DNA from: Oligella sp050920755
Lineage (GTDB): Bacteria; Pseudomonadota; Gammaproteobacteria; Burkholderiales; Burkholderiaceae_B
Direction: 5' to 3'
NCBI RefSeq assembly: GCF_050920755.1
Contig: NZ_CP158480.1
Location: 558,001 to 622,000 of the forward strand
Length of the DNA stretch: 64,000 nucleotides
The notes below the pieces were generated by a model. That model worked only from the letters and a program-made list of their open reading frames with translations, had not been told where the DNA came from and ran no database searches. Positions 36,683 through 44,295 of this stretch are shown piece after piece; positions within the stretch are counted from its first letter, which is position 1; each line of letters opens with the position of its first letter. The translations under genes and the position numbers were made by a program.

Positions 36683-36959
36683 AAATAGTATCCTTACCGC
36701 TCTCTTGATTTAAATTTAGAGGGTGACAACTATCCTGACATAGAGAGATGAGGAGAACGTAAACGCTCCGCAAACTATTGGTCAAAAAGTTAGAGGATAT
36801 AGATGATGGAGTGGCATATAAACATAATCCCTACCCTGGTAGATTGCATGGTTAACGAGGTGTCGTATTGGATAGAAAAAGTCAAAGTAAAAGATGATAG
36901 GTTATACGGTTGTAGTCCCCCCATTTTTAGGAACACCTTTTAGTGGAATGATATGGATT

Positions 36960-37778
36960 TTAAGCCGCTTTAAGTCGCGGGGGTACACCTCCTATAGCCA
37001 TGTTAGGCCGTACGTTATTATACTGCCATTGCCATTGGGTGACTAGCAACTCAGCTTGCTCCAATGAGTCAAAGATATACATATTTAAAAGCTCCTCCCT
37101 GACAGTTCGGTTAAATCGCTCAATATAGGCATTTTGATAGGGCTTGCCGGGCTGAATGTAGTTCAGACGAATGCCTTGACTTTCAGTCCATGAGATCAGT
37201 CGTTCTGAGATATACTCAGGACCATTGTCAACTCGTATCTCTTTAGGCTTTCCACGCTGCTCAATCGTGCGCTCTAGGTATCGAATCACCTGCTCGCTCG
37301 GAATAGATAAGGCAACATCCATGGCTAACGCTTCTCGGTTGAAATCATCAATGACGTTCAATAAACGTAGTCTACGGCCATCGGCTAGTGCATCACTCAT
37401 AAAATCCATTGACCATACCTGATTAGCAGCTGTGGGCACAGCCAGTGGCGCTGGCTGCTTTCGTTGAAGGCGTAGACGAGGTTTAATACGTAAGTTCAAT
37501 GCTAACTCCTTGTAGATGCGGTAAACACGCTTATGATTCCAAACAGCGCCTTGGACATTTCTAAGATAGAAAAAGCATAGCTTAAAGCCCCAGCGCTTAT
37601 TGGCTTGGGTAAGTTTAATCAAGCAATCGGCAATCTGCTCGTCCTCAGCCTTTCCTTTACTTTGATAGTAATAACTTGATGTGCTAATACCCACCGTTCG
37701 GCAAGCTAACCTGACAGCAAAACCTTGACGTGATACAAGTGTTCTTGCCATCGCTTTTCGTAGCGATGGCTTTACCAC
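36960..37778 (-). CDS. IS-C transposase OrfB, DDE integrase core
   Basis: A 272-residue IS407-type integrase core, homologous to OrfB of IS-A (SYYYQSKGK, FYLRNVQGAVWNHKRVYRIY). Catalytic acids lie in VWSMDFMSD, RVDNGPEYIS and AYIERFNRTVRE. The GTG at 37778 is only a nominal start; OrfB is normally made by -1 shift from OrfA, which is broken here, so the element is probably inactive. Confidence 0.88.
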   Translation of the reverse strand: MVKPSLRKAMARTLVSRQGFAVRLACRTVGISTSSYYYQSKGKAEDEQIADCLIKLTQANKRWGFKLCFFYLRNVQGAVWNHKRVYRIYKELALNLRIKPRLRLQRKQPAPLAVPTAANQVWSMDFMSDALADGRRLRLLNVIDDFNREALAMDVALSIPSEQVIRYLERTIEQRGKPKEIRVDNGPEYISERLISWTESQGIRLNYIQPGKPYQNAYIERFNRTVREELLNMYIFDSLEQAELLVTQWQWQYNNVRPNMAIGGVPPRLKAA

Positions 37779-37996
37779 TTTCCCTCAAGTAGTTCCTTTC
37801 GCGCCTCGGAAACTAGCCGCTCCTCAGCATAAAGCTTCTTAAGCTTCGCATTCTCTTCCTGTAGGCGTTTTAGCTCATTGAGCATTGACGAGTCCATGCC
37901 GGCATATTTGCTACGCCATTTGTAATGTCAACGGCAATTGAATTTTGACCCCCTTTAGAGGAAGATCGGCAATATAAATTTGACCCCCTCTACGAA

Positions 37997-38773
37997 TTAA
38001 ATTGATACTTTGGTTGATATAAAACCAACCTTTCTTTTATCTTTCAATCGATAGCTCTCACCGCTCATTTGAACGACATGGCAGTGATGTAGCAGCCTAT
38101 CCAGCATGGCAGCTGTCAACGAGGTGTCACCGGCGAAGGTATCCGCCCATTGACTAAAAGGTAAGTTGCTGGTTAACAACAGGCTACCTTTCTCATAGCG
38201 TTTAGCAACGACATTAAAGAACAAATTCGCCTCCTCTCGCCCAAACGGCAAGTATCCTATCTCATCGATAACTAAGAGCTTAGGCGCCATCACTACGCGG
38301 TTCATGTAGCTCTTTAATTTGCCCTGCCGATGCGCTGCCATTAAGTGCAGCATCAAATCCGCCGCTGTCATAAAACGCACCTTTAGCTGACTCATAATCG
38401 CTTTATACGCTAAACCAATGGCTAGGTGTGTCTTGCCCACTCCGCTTGGGCCAAGCAAGACAACGTTCTCCTGACGAGCAATGAAGGTTAAGGAACTGAG
38501 CTCGGCAACCTTCGCCTTAGACACCCCACTGGCAAATGCAAAGTCAAATTCCTCCACTGTTTTAATGCTCGGTAGCCCGGCAAATTTAAGCAGTGTTGTT
38601 TGGGAACGTACTCCTTTAGCCTTTAGCTCTTCCACCAACAGCTGCTCCACAAAGTCAGCGTAACTACCCTCGGATTGGAGGTTACGTTCAGACACCTGAG
38701 GCCACGCCTCATTTATGGCATATAAGCCTAATTGCCGACATAAATCGGCAATGCGTTCAGACTGTAAGTTCAT
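37997..38773 (-). CDS. istB: IS21 helper ATPase IstB
   Basis: A 258-residue AAA+ ATPase that helps the IstA transposase choose targets. Walker A is GPSGVGKTH and Walker B LLVIDEIGYLPF, followed by LLLTSNLPFSQW. Its start overlaps the end of istA by 17 bases, which indicates translational coupling. Confidence 0.95.
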   Translation of the reverse strand: MNLQSERIADLCRQLGLYAINEAWPQVSERNLQSEGSYADFVEQLLVEELKAKGVRSQTTLLKFAGLPSIKTVEEFDFAFASGVSKAKVAELSSLTFIARQENVVLLGPSGVGKTHLAIGLAYKAIMSQLKVRFMTAADLMLHLMAAHRQGKLKSYMNRVVMAPKLLVIDEIGYLPFGREEANLFFNVVAKRYEKGSLLLTSNLPFSQWADTFAGDTSLTAAMLDRLLHHCHVVQMSGESYRLKDKRKVGFISTKVSI

Positions 38774-39791
38774 GACCGTCTCCTAACAGCGCATCATAGA
38801 TGGACAGTGGGTGTTGCAAGCTCTCAATCGGCATCGGTACCTGATTCGACGTGTGAGAGATTGCCGAATTGCCGCTTCTTATCGGCAACGGCAATAACGC
38901 TTCACGTTCCTTGATGAGTCGTTGGTTGGGGATCGCTTGGGTCGTGCCATGGACTCGGGCATTGGCGACACTCTGCAGCCAATGACCAATATACCCATTG
39001 GCGGTCTGCACATCCAGTGCCAGCCCATCGGCTCGCAATTGCGCTCGTAACGGTACCACGAAACTACTCTTCAGGTAGCGGTTAAAGCGTTCCACTTTAC
39101 CTTTAGTCTTAGCCCGGTAGGGACGACATAGTCGAGGACGAAAGCCATAGTCCTTTGCTAATGACAGTAGCTCCGGATGCCACCGGTGCAATCCGTCACC
39201 ATACGCATCTCGCTCAATGACAATCGCCTTGGCGTTGTCAAAGAGTACCTCCTTAGGCACACCCCCAAAGAAGTCAAAACATTGACGTAAGCCATTCAAC
39301 CACGCCTCACTGCGCTCGTTATCGAAGAAATAGACATAGCTGGCTCGAGAGTAGCCTAGCGTAGCAACAAAGGCCTTTAACGGCTCTCCTCGACGTCGAA
39401 CGATGGTGAAATCAACTTGCAGTTGCTCACCCGGTGCCGTCTCGAAACGCACCAAAGGTTCTGCCGGAACGCTTGGTTTAAACTGCGCCACGTAATCACT
39501 CACCATACGTATCTTACCGGGATATCCCCGTTCAACAATCTCTCGATAAAGTACCGCCGCAGGAATCCACTCCGGGCTCGCATGACGAATTCTCTCTTGA
39601 ATGTAAGCTTTATATGGATCAAGCTTCGTCGGTCGGGCCGCACGAGGAGTGTATTGCTGTACCGTTGAATCCGCTTTTAAATATTTCTTTACGGTATTGC
39701 GTGCAACACCCATCTCTCGGCTAATTGATTTGATAGAACGCCCCTGTTTATTTAACACTTTTATGGTCACAACCATCTCCTGAGTTAACAT
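38757..39791 (-). CDS. istA: IS21 transposase IstA
   Basis: A 344-residue DDE transposase with an N-terminal helix-turn-helix (SIKSISREMGVARNTVKKYL) and integrase core (QLQVDFTIVRRR, VLFDNAKAIV, KTKGKVERFNRYLKSS). It appears complete, although shorter than many IstA proteins at its C-terminus. With istB it should be able to move. Confidence 0.92.
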   Translation of the reverse strand: MLTQEMVVTIKVLNKQGRSIKSISREMGVARNTVKKYLKADSTVQQYTPRAARPTKLDPYKAYIQERIRHASPEWIPAAVLYREIVERGYPGKIRMVSDYVAQFKPSVPAEPLVRFETAPGEQLQVDFTIVRRRGEPLKAFVATLGYSRASYVYFFDNERSEAWLNGLRQCFDFFGGVPKEVLFDNAKAIVIERDAYGDGLHRWHPELLSLAKDYGFRPRLCRPYRAKTKGKVERFNRYLKSSFVVPLRAQLRADGLALDVQTANGYIGHWLQSVANARVHGTTQAIPNQRLIKEREALLPLPIRSGNSAISHTSNQVPMPIESLQHPLSIYDALLGDGHELTV

Positions 39792-40089
39792 ATGCGGCTC
39801 GAAAAAACCGCTAGTTTATAAACTAAGGGGTCAAAATTCAATTGCCGACAGGGGTCATTTTTACATTGCCGTTAACAGTAAAAAGCAGATTGGCTCATGC
39901 CGTGCTCACGACACAATTCAGCAACGCTCACGCCGCTCTCATGCTGTTTAAGAATAGATAAGATTTGTCGCTCGGTAAATTGTTTTCTACGCATGAAAAA
40001 TTCCTTTAAATTTAACAAATAGTTTAACGAAATTTTCCACTCATCGGTGTTTCGATTTTAGGGGAGTATTACCGTACGAATAAACATTA

Positions 40090-40247
40090 GTGAGGATAAA
40101 AAGTTACCCCAAAAGTTACCCCAAAATGAGTGACTACTTGTGAATGCTTATGACTGCTTATGATAGCTTATGACAGCTCGGGAGTTTGGAAATTAAAGGC
40201 TTTTTAATGGATTGTGGCAGCTTATGACAGCTTATGAAAAGCTATGA
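40090..40247 (+). repeat. Short direct repeats beside tRNA-Arg
   Basis: AAAAGTTACCCC occurs twice in tandem (about 40099-40122). The words GCTTATGA, ACAGCTTATGA and variants then occur about six times in two groups (40146-40177 and 40217-40247). No gene is evident in 40084-40257. The repeats end at the 3' end of tRNA-Arg and could be integrase arm sites or remains of an integrated element; this is inference. Confidence 0.6.
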
Positions 40248-40257
40248 AGGTATTTGA

Positions 40258-40332
40258 TGGCGTCGCCGACAGGAATCGAACCTGTATCGAGAGCTTCGGA
40301 AACTCTAATTCTATCCATTGAACTACGGCGAC
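40258..40332 (-). tRNA. tRNA-Arg (anticodon CCG)
   Basis: On the minus strand the acceptor stem GTCGCCG pairs with CGGCGAC, and CCA is encoded. The anticodon loop TTCCGAA gives CCG, and the T arm is CAGGTTCGATTCCTG. It lies at the edge of the IS-rich region, and its 3' end faces the IS elements. Confidence 0.96.
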
Positions 40333-40553
40333 TTTGGGCTTTTGCAGATTATTCTCACTAAGCCTGCCATTTTAGCCTATTTAACTACCGAATTTCGATA
40401 AGCAATGCCATTTTCCCAATACAAGTTCAGAGTTCAGCTTCAAAATATCGGGATATGTTGTATCTTTAGCTACAAGCGCCGGGATAAATTCAAACTACTT
40501 TACTCAGTATCGTAAAAGAGGTAATAAACTCCTACAAAACGCAAGGATATAGT

Positions 40554-40640
40554 TATAATAGCCTGTTAAGAGAGGAAAGGGAAGGGGACTGTCACCTGCT
40601 CTGGCGGTTTACTTCCCGATCGCTGTCAGTTTTTTAGTGG
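40554..40640 (+). other. Possible attenuator or small RNA in the cytochrome leader
   Basis: The 352-base gap 40333-40684 contains TATAAT at 40554-40559 with a poor -35. A GC-rich stretch follows in which GGGAAG (40579-40584) can pair with CTTCCC (40612-40617), or GCGGT with ATCGC and CTG with CAG (about 40599-40632) just before six T. Two exclusive stems and a T run suggest an attenuator or a short RNA. The evidence is only the drawn pairing. Confidence 0.3.
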
Positions 40641-40684
40641 ATAAGTTTATCTCATAATTATTAAGTGATATCTAGGAAACGCAT

Positions 40685-41599
40685 ATGAGTTCTACCAATC
40701 ATAAAGGGTCAAAAACACCCGGCCAAATGTTAAAAGTAGGCGCTTTAGTTTTTATTGTGCCGATTATCGTAATTATCTTCTTGATCAAGATGAATCTGGA
40801 TAATGGCGGTACTGATAGAGCATTGATGGCGCCTGAGATGGTATTAAGTCGTATTGCTCCGGTTGCTCACTACAATACGGGTGCACCACTACCTGAAGCA
40901 AAATCTGCTGAGCCTTTAACCGGTGAGCAGTTATATAGCAAACTCTGTATGACCTGTCATGACTCGGGTCTTTCCGGCGCACCGATTAAGGGTGATAACG
41001 CCGTGTGGGCTCCACGTATTGCTCAAGGTGCAGAGACTCTATTTAAGCATTCCTTAGAGGGCTTTAATGCGATGCCTGCCAAGGGTGGTGATATGTCTTT
41101 GTCTGATGATGAGGTAAAAAACGCTGTTGTGTTCATGGTTAACGCTTCCGGCGGTAATATCTCTTTTGAAAGCAGTGCCGGTGGAGAGGCAGCCACTGAT
41201 GATGCTGCTGCAACTGACGCCGCGACCACTGATGCGGCCGCAGCTGCTGAGGAGGCTGCTGCTTCTGCCACAGAGGAAACAAGCTCTACAGCAGAGCAAT
41301 CAACTTCTACTGAGGAATCCGCACCGGCTGCTGAATCAAACGAAACAGCACCGGCCCCTGAATCAACTGAAACAGCACCGGCCGCTGAGTCTACAGAGAC
41401 TGCTCCGGCTCCTGCCGCTGCCTCTGCAACCGAGGAATCAGCTCCCGCTCCGGCGCCGGCCGCTGAGTCTGCCGAGCCTAGCCCTCAGCCTAGCATTCAG
41501 GAAGTGCCTTTAAATCAGCAAGTGCCTGAACAGGATAGTGCTGTAGGTACGGTTAGTCCAAGTCAAACGGACGACCCTGCTAATCCTTTAAAGAACTGA
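40685..41599 (+). CDS. Membrane-anchored cytochrome c5-like protein with Ala/Pro/Glu tail
   Basis: A 304-residue c-type cytochrome, probably an electron carrier of the respiratory chain on the periplasmic face. A single N-terminal membrane segment (about residues 17-35, VGALVFIVPIIVIIFLI) is followed by a class I cytochrome domain at about 75-155 with heme motif CMTCH and axial Met in NAMPAKGG. The last 130 residues are low-complexity Ala, Glu, Ser, Thr and Pro with repeats such as ETAPAPESTETAPAAES. Such tails occur in Burkholderiales cytochrome c5 homologues; the function is unknown. Terminator at 41640. Confidence 0.9.
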   Translation: MSSTNHKGSKTPGQMLKVGALVFIVPIIVIIFLIKMNLDNGGTDRALMAPEMVLSRIAPVAHYNTGAPLPEAKSAEPLTGEQLYSKLCMTCHDSGLSGAPIKGDNAVWAPRIAQGAETLFKHSLEGFNAMPAKGGDMSLSDDEVKNAVVFMVNASGGNISFESSAGGEAATDDAAATDAATTDAAAAAEEAAASATEETSSTAEQSTSTEESAPAAESNETAPAPESTETAPAAESTETAPAPAAASATEESAPAPAPAAESAEPSPQPSIQEVPLNQQVPEQDSAVGTVSPSQTDDPANPLKN

Positions 41600-41639
41600 T
41601 TTTTAAGACCGCTTAAAAGCTTTTCTGATTAAAATTAAT

Positions 41640-41683
41640 TCAAGCTCAAGAGTGTTATCATTAGCTCTTGAGCTTGAGTTTTT
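41640..41683 (+). terminator. Rho-independent terminator of the cytochrome gene
   Basis: A perfect 13-bp stem (41640-41652 with 41665-41677) and 12-base loop are followed by GTTTTT. Confidence 0.92.
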
Positions 41684-41829
41684 AGTGGAGCACACGTTGT
41701 TGTGCCCATGGCATTCAGTCATTTTTTTGGGTAGAAAAATTGCCGGGTTTGTTATCGTTGCTTTTCACCTTGGCATGCTTCAGTTAAACTTATAGGCGTA
41801 TTGCTTATTTATTTTTTTAGACGTCCATT

Positions 41830-42243
41830 ATGTTACAAGACCTAGATCAATTGGCAGCGCGCGTCGAGTTGTTAGTTCAGCTGAGTCAGCGCTTAGTGAC
41901 AGACCGTGATGAGCTTAATCAGCAGTTAGACGAGCTTCGCACTCAATTGTCAGATACTCGGAGTCAGCTTGAGTCCAAGTCAGAGGAGCAGCAGAGCTTA
42001 AGTGCCGAGCTGCATGAGCTTAAGCAATCTGCGCTTAGTGAGCAGCAGCAGATTAGTGATGAAAATCAGCGTTTAAAGCAGCAGCTTGAGACCTTACAGA
42101 CAGAGTTAAGCACGGTAAAAGCCGAGTTTCAGCAGCAAAAAGCTGAGTCCGATCAGTTAAGATCGGGTGTCAGTCAAGCCAGAGACCGAGTGGCTCATGT
42201 GTTAGCGAATCTCCCCGGTGGCGCGACTCAGGAGGGTGTGTAG
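41830..42243 (+). CDS. ZapB-like coiled-coil protein
   Basis: A 137-residue, almost wholly coiled-coil protein rich in Gln, Glu, Leu and Ser (DELNQQLDELRTQLSDTRS). Short coiled-coil proteins in this place, directly before zapA (the stop is adjacent to the next ATG), are annotated as ZapB-like or TIGR02449 proteins in Burkholderiales. A role in Z-ring organisation is inferred from context and shape; sequence alone would not distinguish it from other coiled coils. Confidence 0.75.
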   Translation: MLQDLDQLAARVELLVQLSQRLVTDRDELNQQLDELRTQLSDTRSQLESKSEEQQSLSAELHELKQSALSEQQQISDENQRLKQQLETLQTELSTVKAEFQQQKAESDQLRSGVSQARDRVAHVLANLPGGATQEGV

Positions 42244-42543
42244 ATGGAGCATTTAGAAGTTACGATTTTAGATAAAGAGCTGACCTTGGCTTGTGACCCC
42301 AGCGAAAGGGATAAGCTTCTAGCCGCAGTTAAGCAGGCTAATGATTTGATGACGATGATTAAGCAAGGCAGTAATATGACCAATGAGCGGGTTGCTTATA
42401 TGGCGTGCATTCAGTTAGCCTCACAGCTGTTGTCGGCAGAGTCCACAGAGGGCCCATTCCAGGGCATCGCTTACGGTGATTATAAACATAAGGTCGATCA
42501 TATTAACGCCCTACTGGATGAGGGTATTAATCGCCTTAAGTAA
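42244..42543 (+). CDS. zapA: Cell division protein ZapA
   Basis: A 99-residue FtsZ-associated protein that bundles FtsZ filaments. It starts MEHLEVTILDKELTLACD with the conserved CDPSERDKLLAAVKQAN segment, then a C-terminal helix. It directly abuts the upstream coiled-coil gene, and the 6S RNA follows, a gene order usual in betaproteobacteria. Confidence 0.93.
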   Translation: MEHLEVTILDKELTLACDPSERDKLLAAVKQANDLMTMIKQGSNMTNERVAYMACIQLASQLLSAESTEGPFQGIAYGDYKHKVDHINALLDEGINRLK

Positions 42544-42557
42544 GGTTATTTTCGGTT

Positions 42558-42585
42558 TTGAAATAGATGCGGAAAATGCTATAAT
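42558..42585 (+). promoter_or_regulatory. Promoter of 6S RNA
   Basis: TTGAAA and TATAAT are separated by 16 bases, placing transcription start near 42592. Confidence 0.7.
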
Positions 42586-42591
42586 TATTCC

Positions 42592-42807
42592 AACAAAGCA
42601 TCACAGCTTTTAAAAGCTTTCCTGCGGTATTCGTGACCTTGGTTATACATCTCTTACCGATGCTTATGGCTTAGGTAGTTAGCTCAGATGCAGGAGTGAA
42701 TCTCTCTCGTCAGAGAATCCCGACGCATCATACGAGCCGACCGCCAACTTGAACTTTTTGGGTTCGAGATGCCGACCTTGACGGTACCGCGGGTTACCTA
42801 CCTTGTA
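42592..42807 (+). ncRNA. ssrS: 6S RNA
   Basis: A structured non-coding stretch between zapA and the next gene, the conserved site of ssrS in betaproteobacteria. The 5' part (CCTGCGGTATTCGTGACC) can pair with the 3' part (GGTACCGCGGGTTACC) to form the closing stem, and the 3' half has the TTGAAC/GGGTTCGAG stem known from 6S RNA. 6S RNA binds sigma70 RNA polymerase and lowers transcription in stationary phase. The exact ends are approximate. Confidence 0.78.
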
Positions 42808-42812
42808 TAAAG

Positions 42813-42848
42813 TACCCAATACCGCTTTTGCAGTATTGGGTATTTTTC
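42813..42848 (+). terminator. Terminator downstream of 6S RNA
   Basis: TACCCAATAC pairs with GTATTGGGTA around a ten-base loop, followed by TTTTT. It lies just before the methyltransferase start. Confidence 0.85.
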
Positions 42849-42861
42849 AATCCATATCAAT

Positions 42862-43473
42862 ATGACAAGTTTACTGGATAATATCTGGCACCAGCGTTTT
42901 AGCGGTGATGAGTATTTCTATGGGACAGCGCCTAATGACTTTTTGGTTGAGGCAAGTTCTTATCTTCCTGAGCATGCAGAGCTGATTTCACTGGGCGAGG
43001 GTGAGGGGCGTAATGCTGTTTTCCTGGCTGAGCAGGGGCATCATGTGTGCGCTGTTGATATGGCTTTATCCGGCCTGGAAAAGGCAGCCAAGCTGGCCCG
43101 TGAGCGTGGCGTAGTGCTTCAGACAGTGCATGCCGATTTGACTAATTACTCATTCGCAGCGGAGGCTTGGGATGGGGTGATTAATATTTTCTGTCATATG
43201 CATCAGACTGAGCGCCCGGCATTTCATCAGCAGATTCAGACTACGCTTAAAAGCGGTGGGCTGTTTATTTTCGAATGCTATAGCACCAAGCAGCCGCAGT
43301 ATCAAACAGGTGGCCCCGCCAAGATTGAGCTACTTTATACGGTTGAGGAATTGCAGCGCGATTTTGCCGCTATGGATATTCTTCATCTGGCTGAGTTAGC
43401 GCGTGAGGTACACGAGGGACAGGGTCATACCGGCTTGGCTTCGGTTGTGCAATTAATTGCTCGTAAAAAGTAG
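42862..43473 (+). CDS. SAM-dependent methyltransferase
   Basis: A 203-residue class I methyltransferase. It opens with IWHQRFSGDEYFYGTAPNDF, a beginning typical of the TehB-like/thiopurine-type group. The SAM motif I is ISLGEGEGRNAVFLAEQG (about residues 44-61), followed by CAVDMALSGLEKA and DGVINIFCHM. The substrate cannot be told; a role in tellurite or other small-molecule resistance is only a family suggestion. It lies directly behind the 6S terminator and no clear ribosome site is seen. Confidence 0.85.
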   Translation: MTSLLDNIWHQRFSGDEYFYGTAPNDFLVEASSYLPEHAELISLGEGEGRNAVFLAEQGHHVCAVDMALSGLEKAAKLARERGVVLQTVHADLTNYSFAAEAWDGVINIFCHMHQTERPAFHQQIQTTLKSGGLFIFECYSTKQPQYQTGGPAKIELLYTVEELQRDFAAMDILHLAELAREVHEGQGHTGLASVVQLIARKK

Positions 43474-43532
43474 GATTCGAACTATTTGCCACGCTTTCAC
43501 TCTAAGAATCAATGCATACAAAGGAGTGAGAG

Positions 43533-44270
43533 ATGAAATCTTTTAAAGCGACTGTTTTAGTACCCTTAATCCCCTTATTATTAAGTTCATCGATGGCTTT
43601 GGCGCAGACTCAGAAAGCGCCCGAGTCCATTGTGCGAGTGGGTGCGGAGGCCTATCGGGAAGTACGCGAGGATCGCGCAAATGTTACCTTGACTAAAGAA
43701 ATTAGTGGCGAGGATCAACGCCAATTGATGCGTGATATTAATTTGGCTATGCGCAAGGTCGCCGATCGTGGCAAGGATTATCCTCAGCTGGAATTAGAAA
43801 CCGGCGATTATTCCCTACGCAAATATATTCAGTATAAAAAAGATACGAATCATATCGAAAAAGTTATCTATACTGCCGTCGGACAGGTGATTGCACGATC
43901 CAAAGATTTTGATGAGCTATTAAAGTTTGTTGAAGCCTCGCATGAGGATATGCTGGTCGGTGAGATTCGTTTTGATTTGTCGACTGATTTGCGTCGTTCC
44001 ATTGAAAAGGAAATTCTCGAAGAGGCAATTGAGGCTTTTAGATCAAAGGCTGAAACAGTGGCAAAGGGCCTTGGTTATGAGCGTTTTGAGGTGCGCAATA
44101 TCGAGGTAAGTGATTCCGAAAGTGCTTCACCGATTAGACCGTTCCGAGCCATGGCCATGCGTGCTAATGGCGCCATTGCAGAGAACGACGGATTAAGTGA
44201 AGCGCCACCTTTAGAGGCAGGTAAGCAGTTGGTGCGAGTCTCGCTTTCCGGACAGGTCGTTTTAAAGTAA
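43533..44270 (+). CDS. SIMPL domain (DUF541) periplasmic protein 1
   Basis: A 245-residue exported protein with a signal peptide (LVPLIPLLLSSSMALAQ, cleavage near residue 24) and one SIMPL/DUF541 domain. The function is unknown; the family includes outer-membrane and stress proteins such as E. coli YggE. Ribosome site AAGGAGTGAGAG. It lies 25 bases before a paralogue. Confidence 0.88.
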   Translation: MKSFKATVLVPLIPLLLSSSMALAQTQKAPESIVRVGAEAYREVREDRANVTLTKEISGEDQRQLMRDINLAMRKVADRGKDYPQLELETGDYSLRKYIQYKKDTNHIEKVIYTAVGQVIARSKDFDELLKFVEASHEDMLVGEIRFDLSTDLRRSIEKEILEEAIEAFRSKAETVAKGLGYERFEVRNIEVSDSESASPIRPFRAMAMRANGAIAENDGLSEAPPLEAGKQLVRVSLSGQVVLK

Positions 44271-44295
44271 TCTAAGTTTTATTTGGGAGAAAATC

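Larger units (their letters stand above)
35098..36747 (-). mobile_element. 1650-bp IS3-like element, copy 2 of 2
   Basis: Nearly identical to 26808-28457 (I saw two base differences). Target duplication ATGA (35094-35097 and 36748-36751). Confidence 0.93.
37926..39877 (-). mobile_element. IS21-family element
   Basis: The ends TGTCAACGGCAAT and (inverted) TGTTAACGGCAAT, with repeated GGCAAT/TTTGACCCC blocks near both ends, enclose istA and istB on the minus strand. Target duplication GTAA (37922-37925, 39878-39881). It is nested in IS-C orfA. Confidence 0.93.
37772..39994 (-). pseudogene. IS-C transposase OrfA, disrupted by IS21
   Basis: The N-terminal part (39882-39994) reads MRRKQFTERQILSILKQ and HGMSQSAF; after removal of the IS21 element and one GTAA duplication it continues YKWRSKYAGMDSSML and ends LLEGKW. 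It is a helix-turn-helix subunit like IS-A OrfA. Confidence 0.87.
36909..40074 (-). mobile_element. IS407-type IS3-family element (IS-C), interrupted by an IS21 element
   Basis: Related to but not the same as IS-A: the ends again read TGTAGTCCCCCC and (inverted) GGTAATACTCCCC. TACG on both sides (36905-36908, 40075-40078) is the probable target duplication. Its orfA is split by the IS21 element; orfB is intact. Net length is about 1210 bp. Confidence 0.85.
36803..40083 (+). pseudogene. Small unknown ORF cut near its end by IS-C
   Basis: Between the 1650-bp IS and IS-C there are 161 bases that belong to no IS. They hold a short frame from ATG 36803 (GAGGATAT upstream): MMEWHINIIPTLVDC and IEKVKVKDDRLY. 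If IS-C and one TACG duplication are removed it ends LYE and stop at 40083, giving about 37 codons. It could be the remnant of a fourth cassette. Codon evidence is too thin to call it a real gene. Confidence 0.3.

Noticed and set aside
23017..40074. A composite transposon carried by the paired IS copies
   Set aside because: Each IS has its own target duplication, and no outer duplication unites two copies, so they inserted separately.
40095..40130. AAAAGTTACCCC repeats read as KVTPKVTPK, suggestive of an integrase C-terminus
   Set aside because: A stop lies directly upstream in that frame and no other integrase sequence is left; only the repeat itself is reported.
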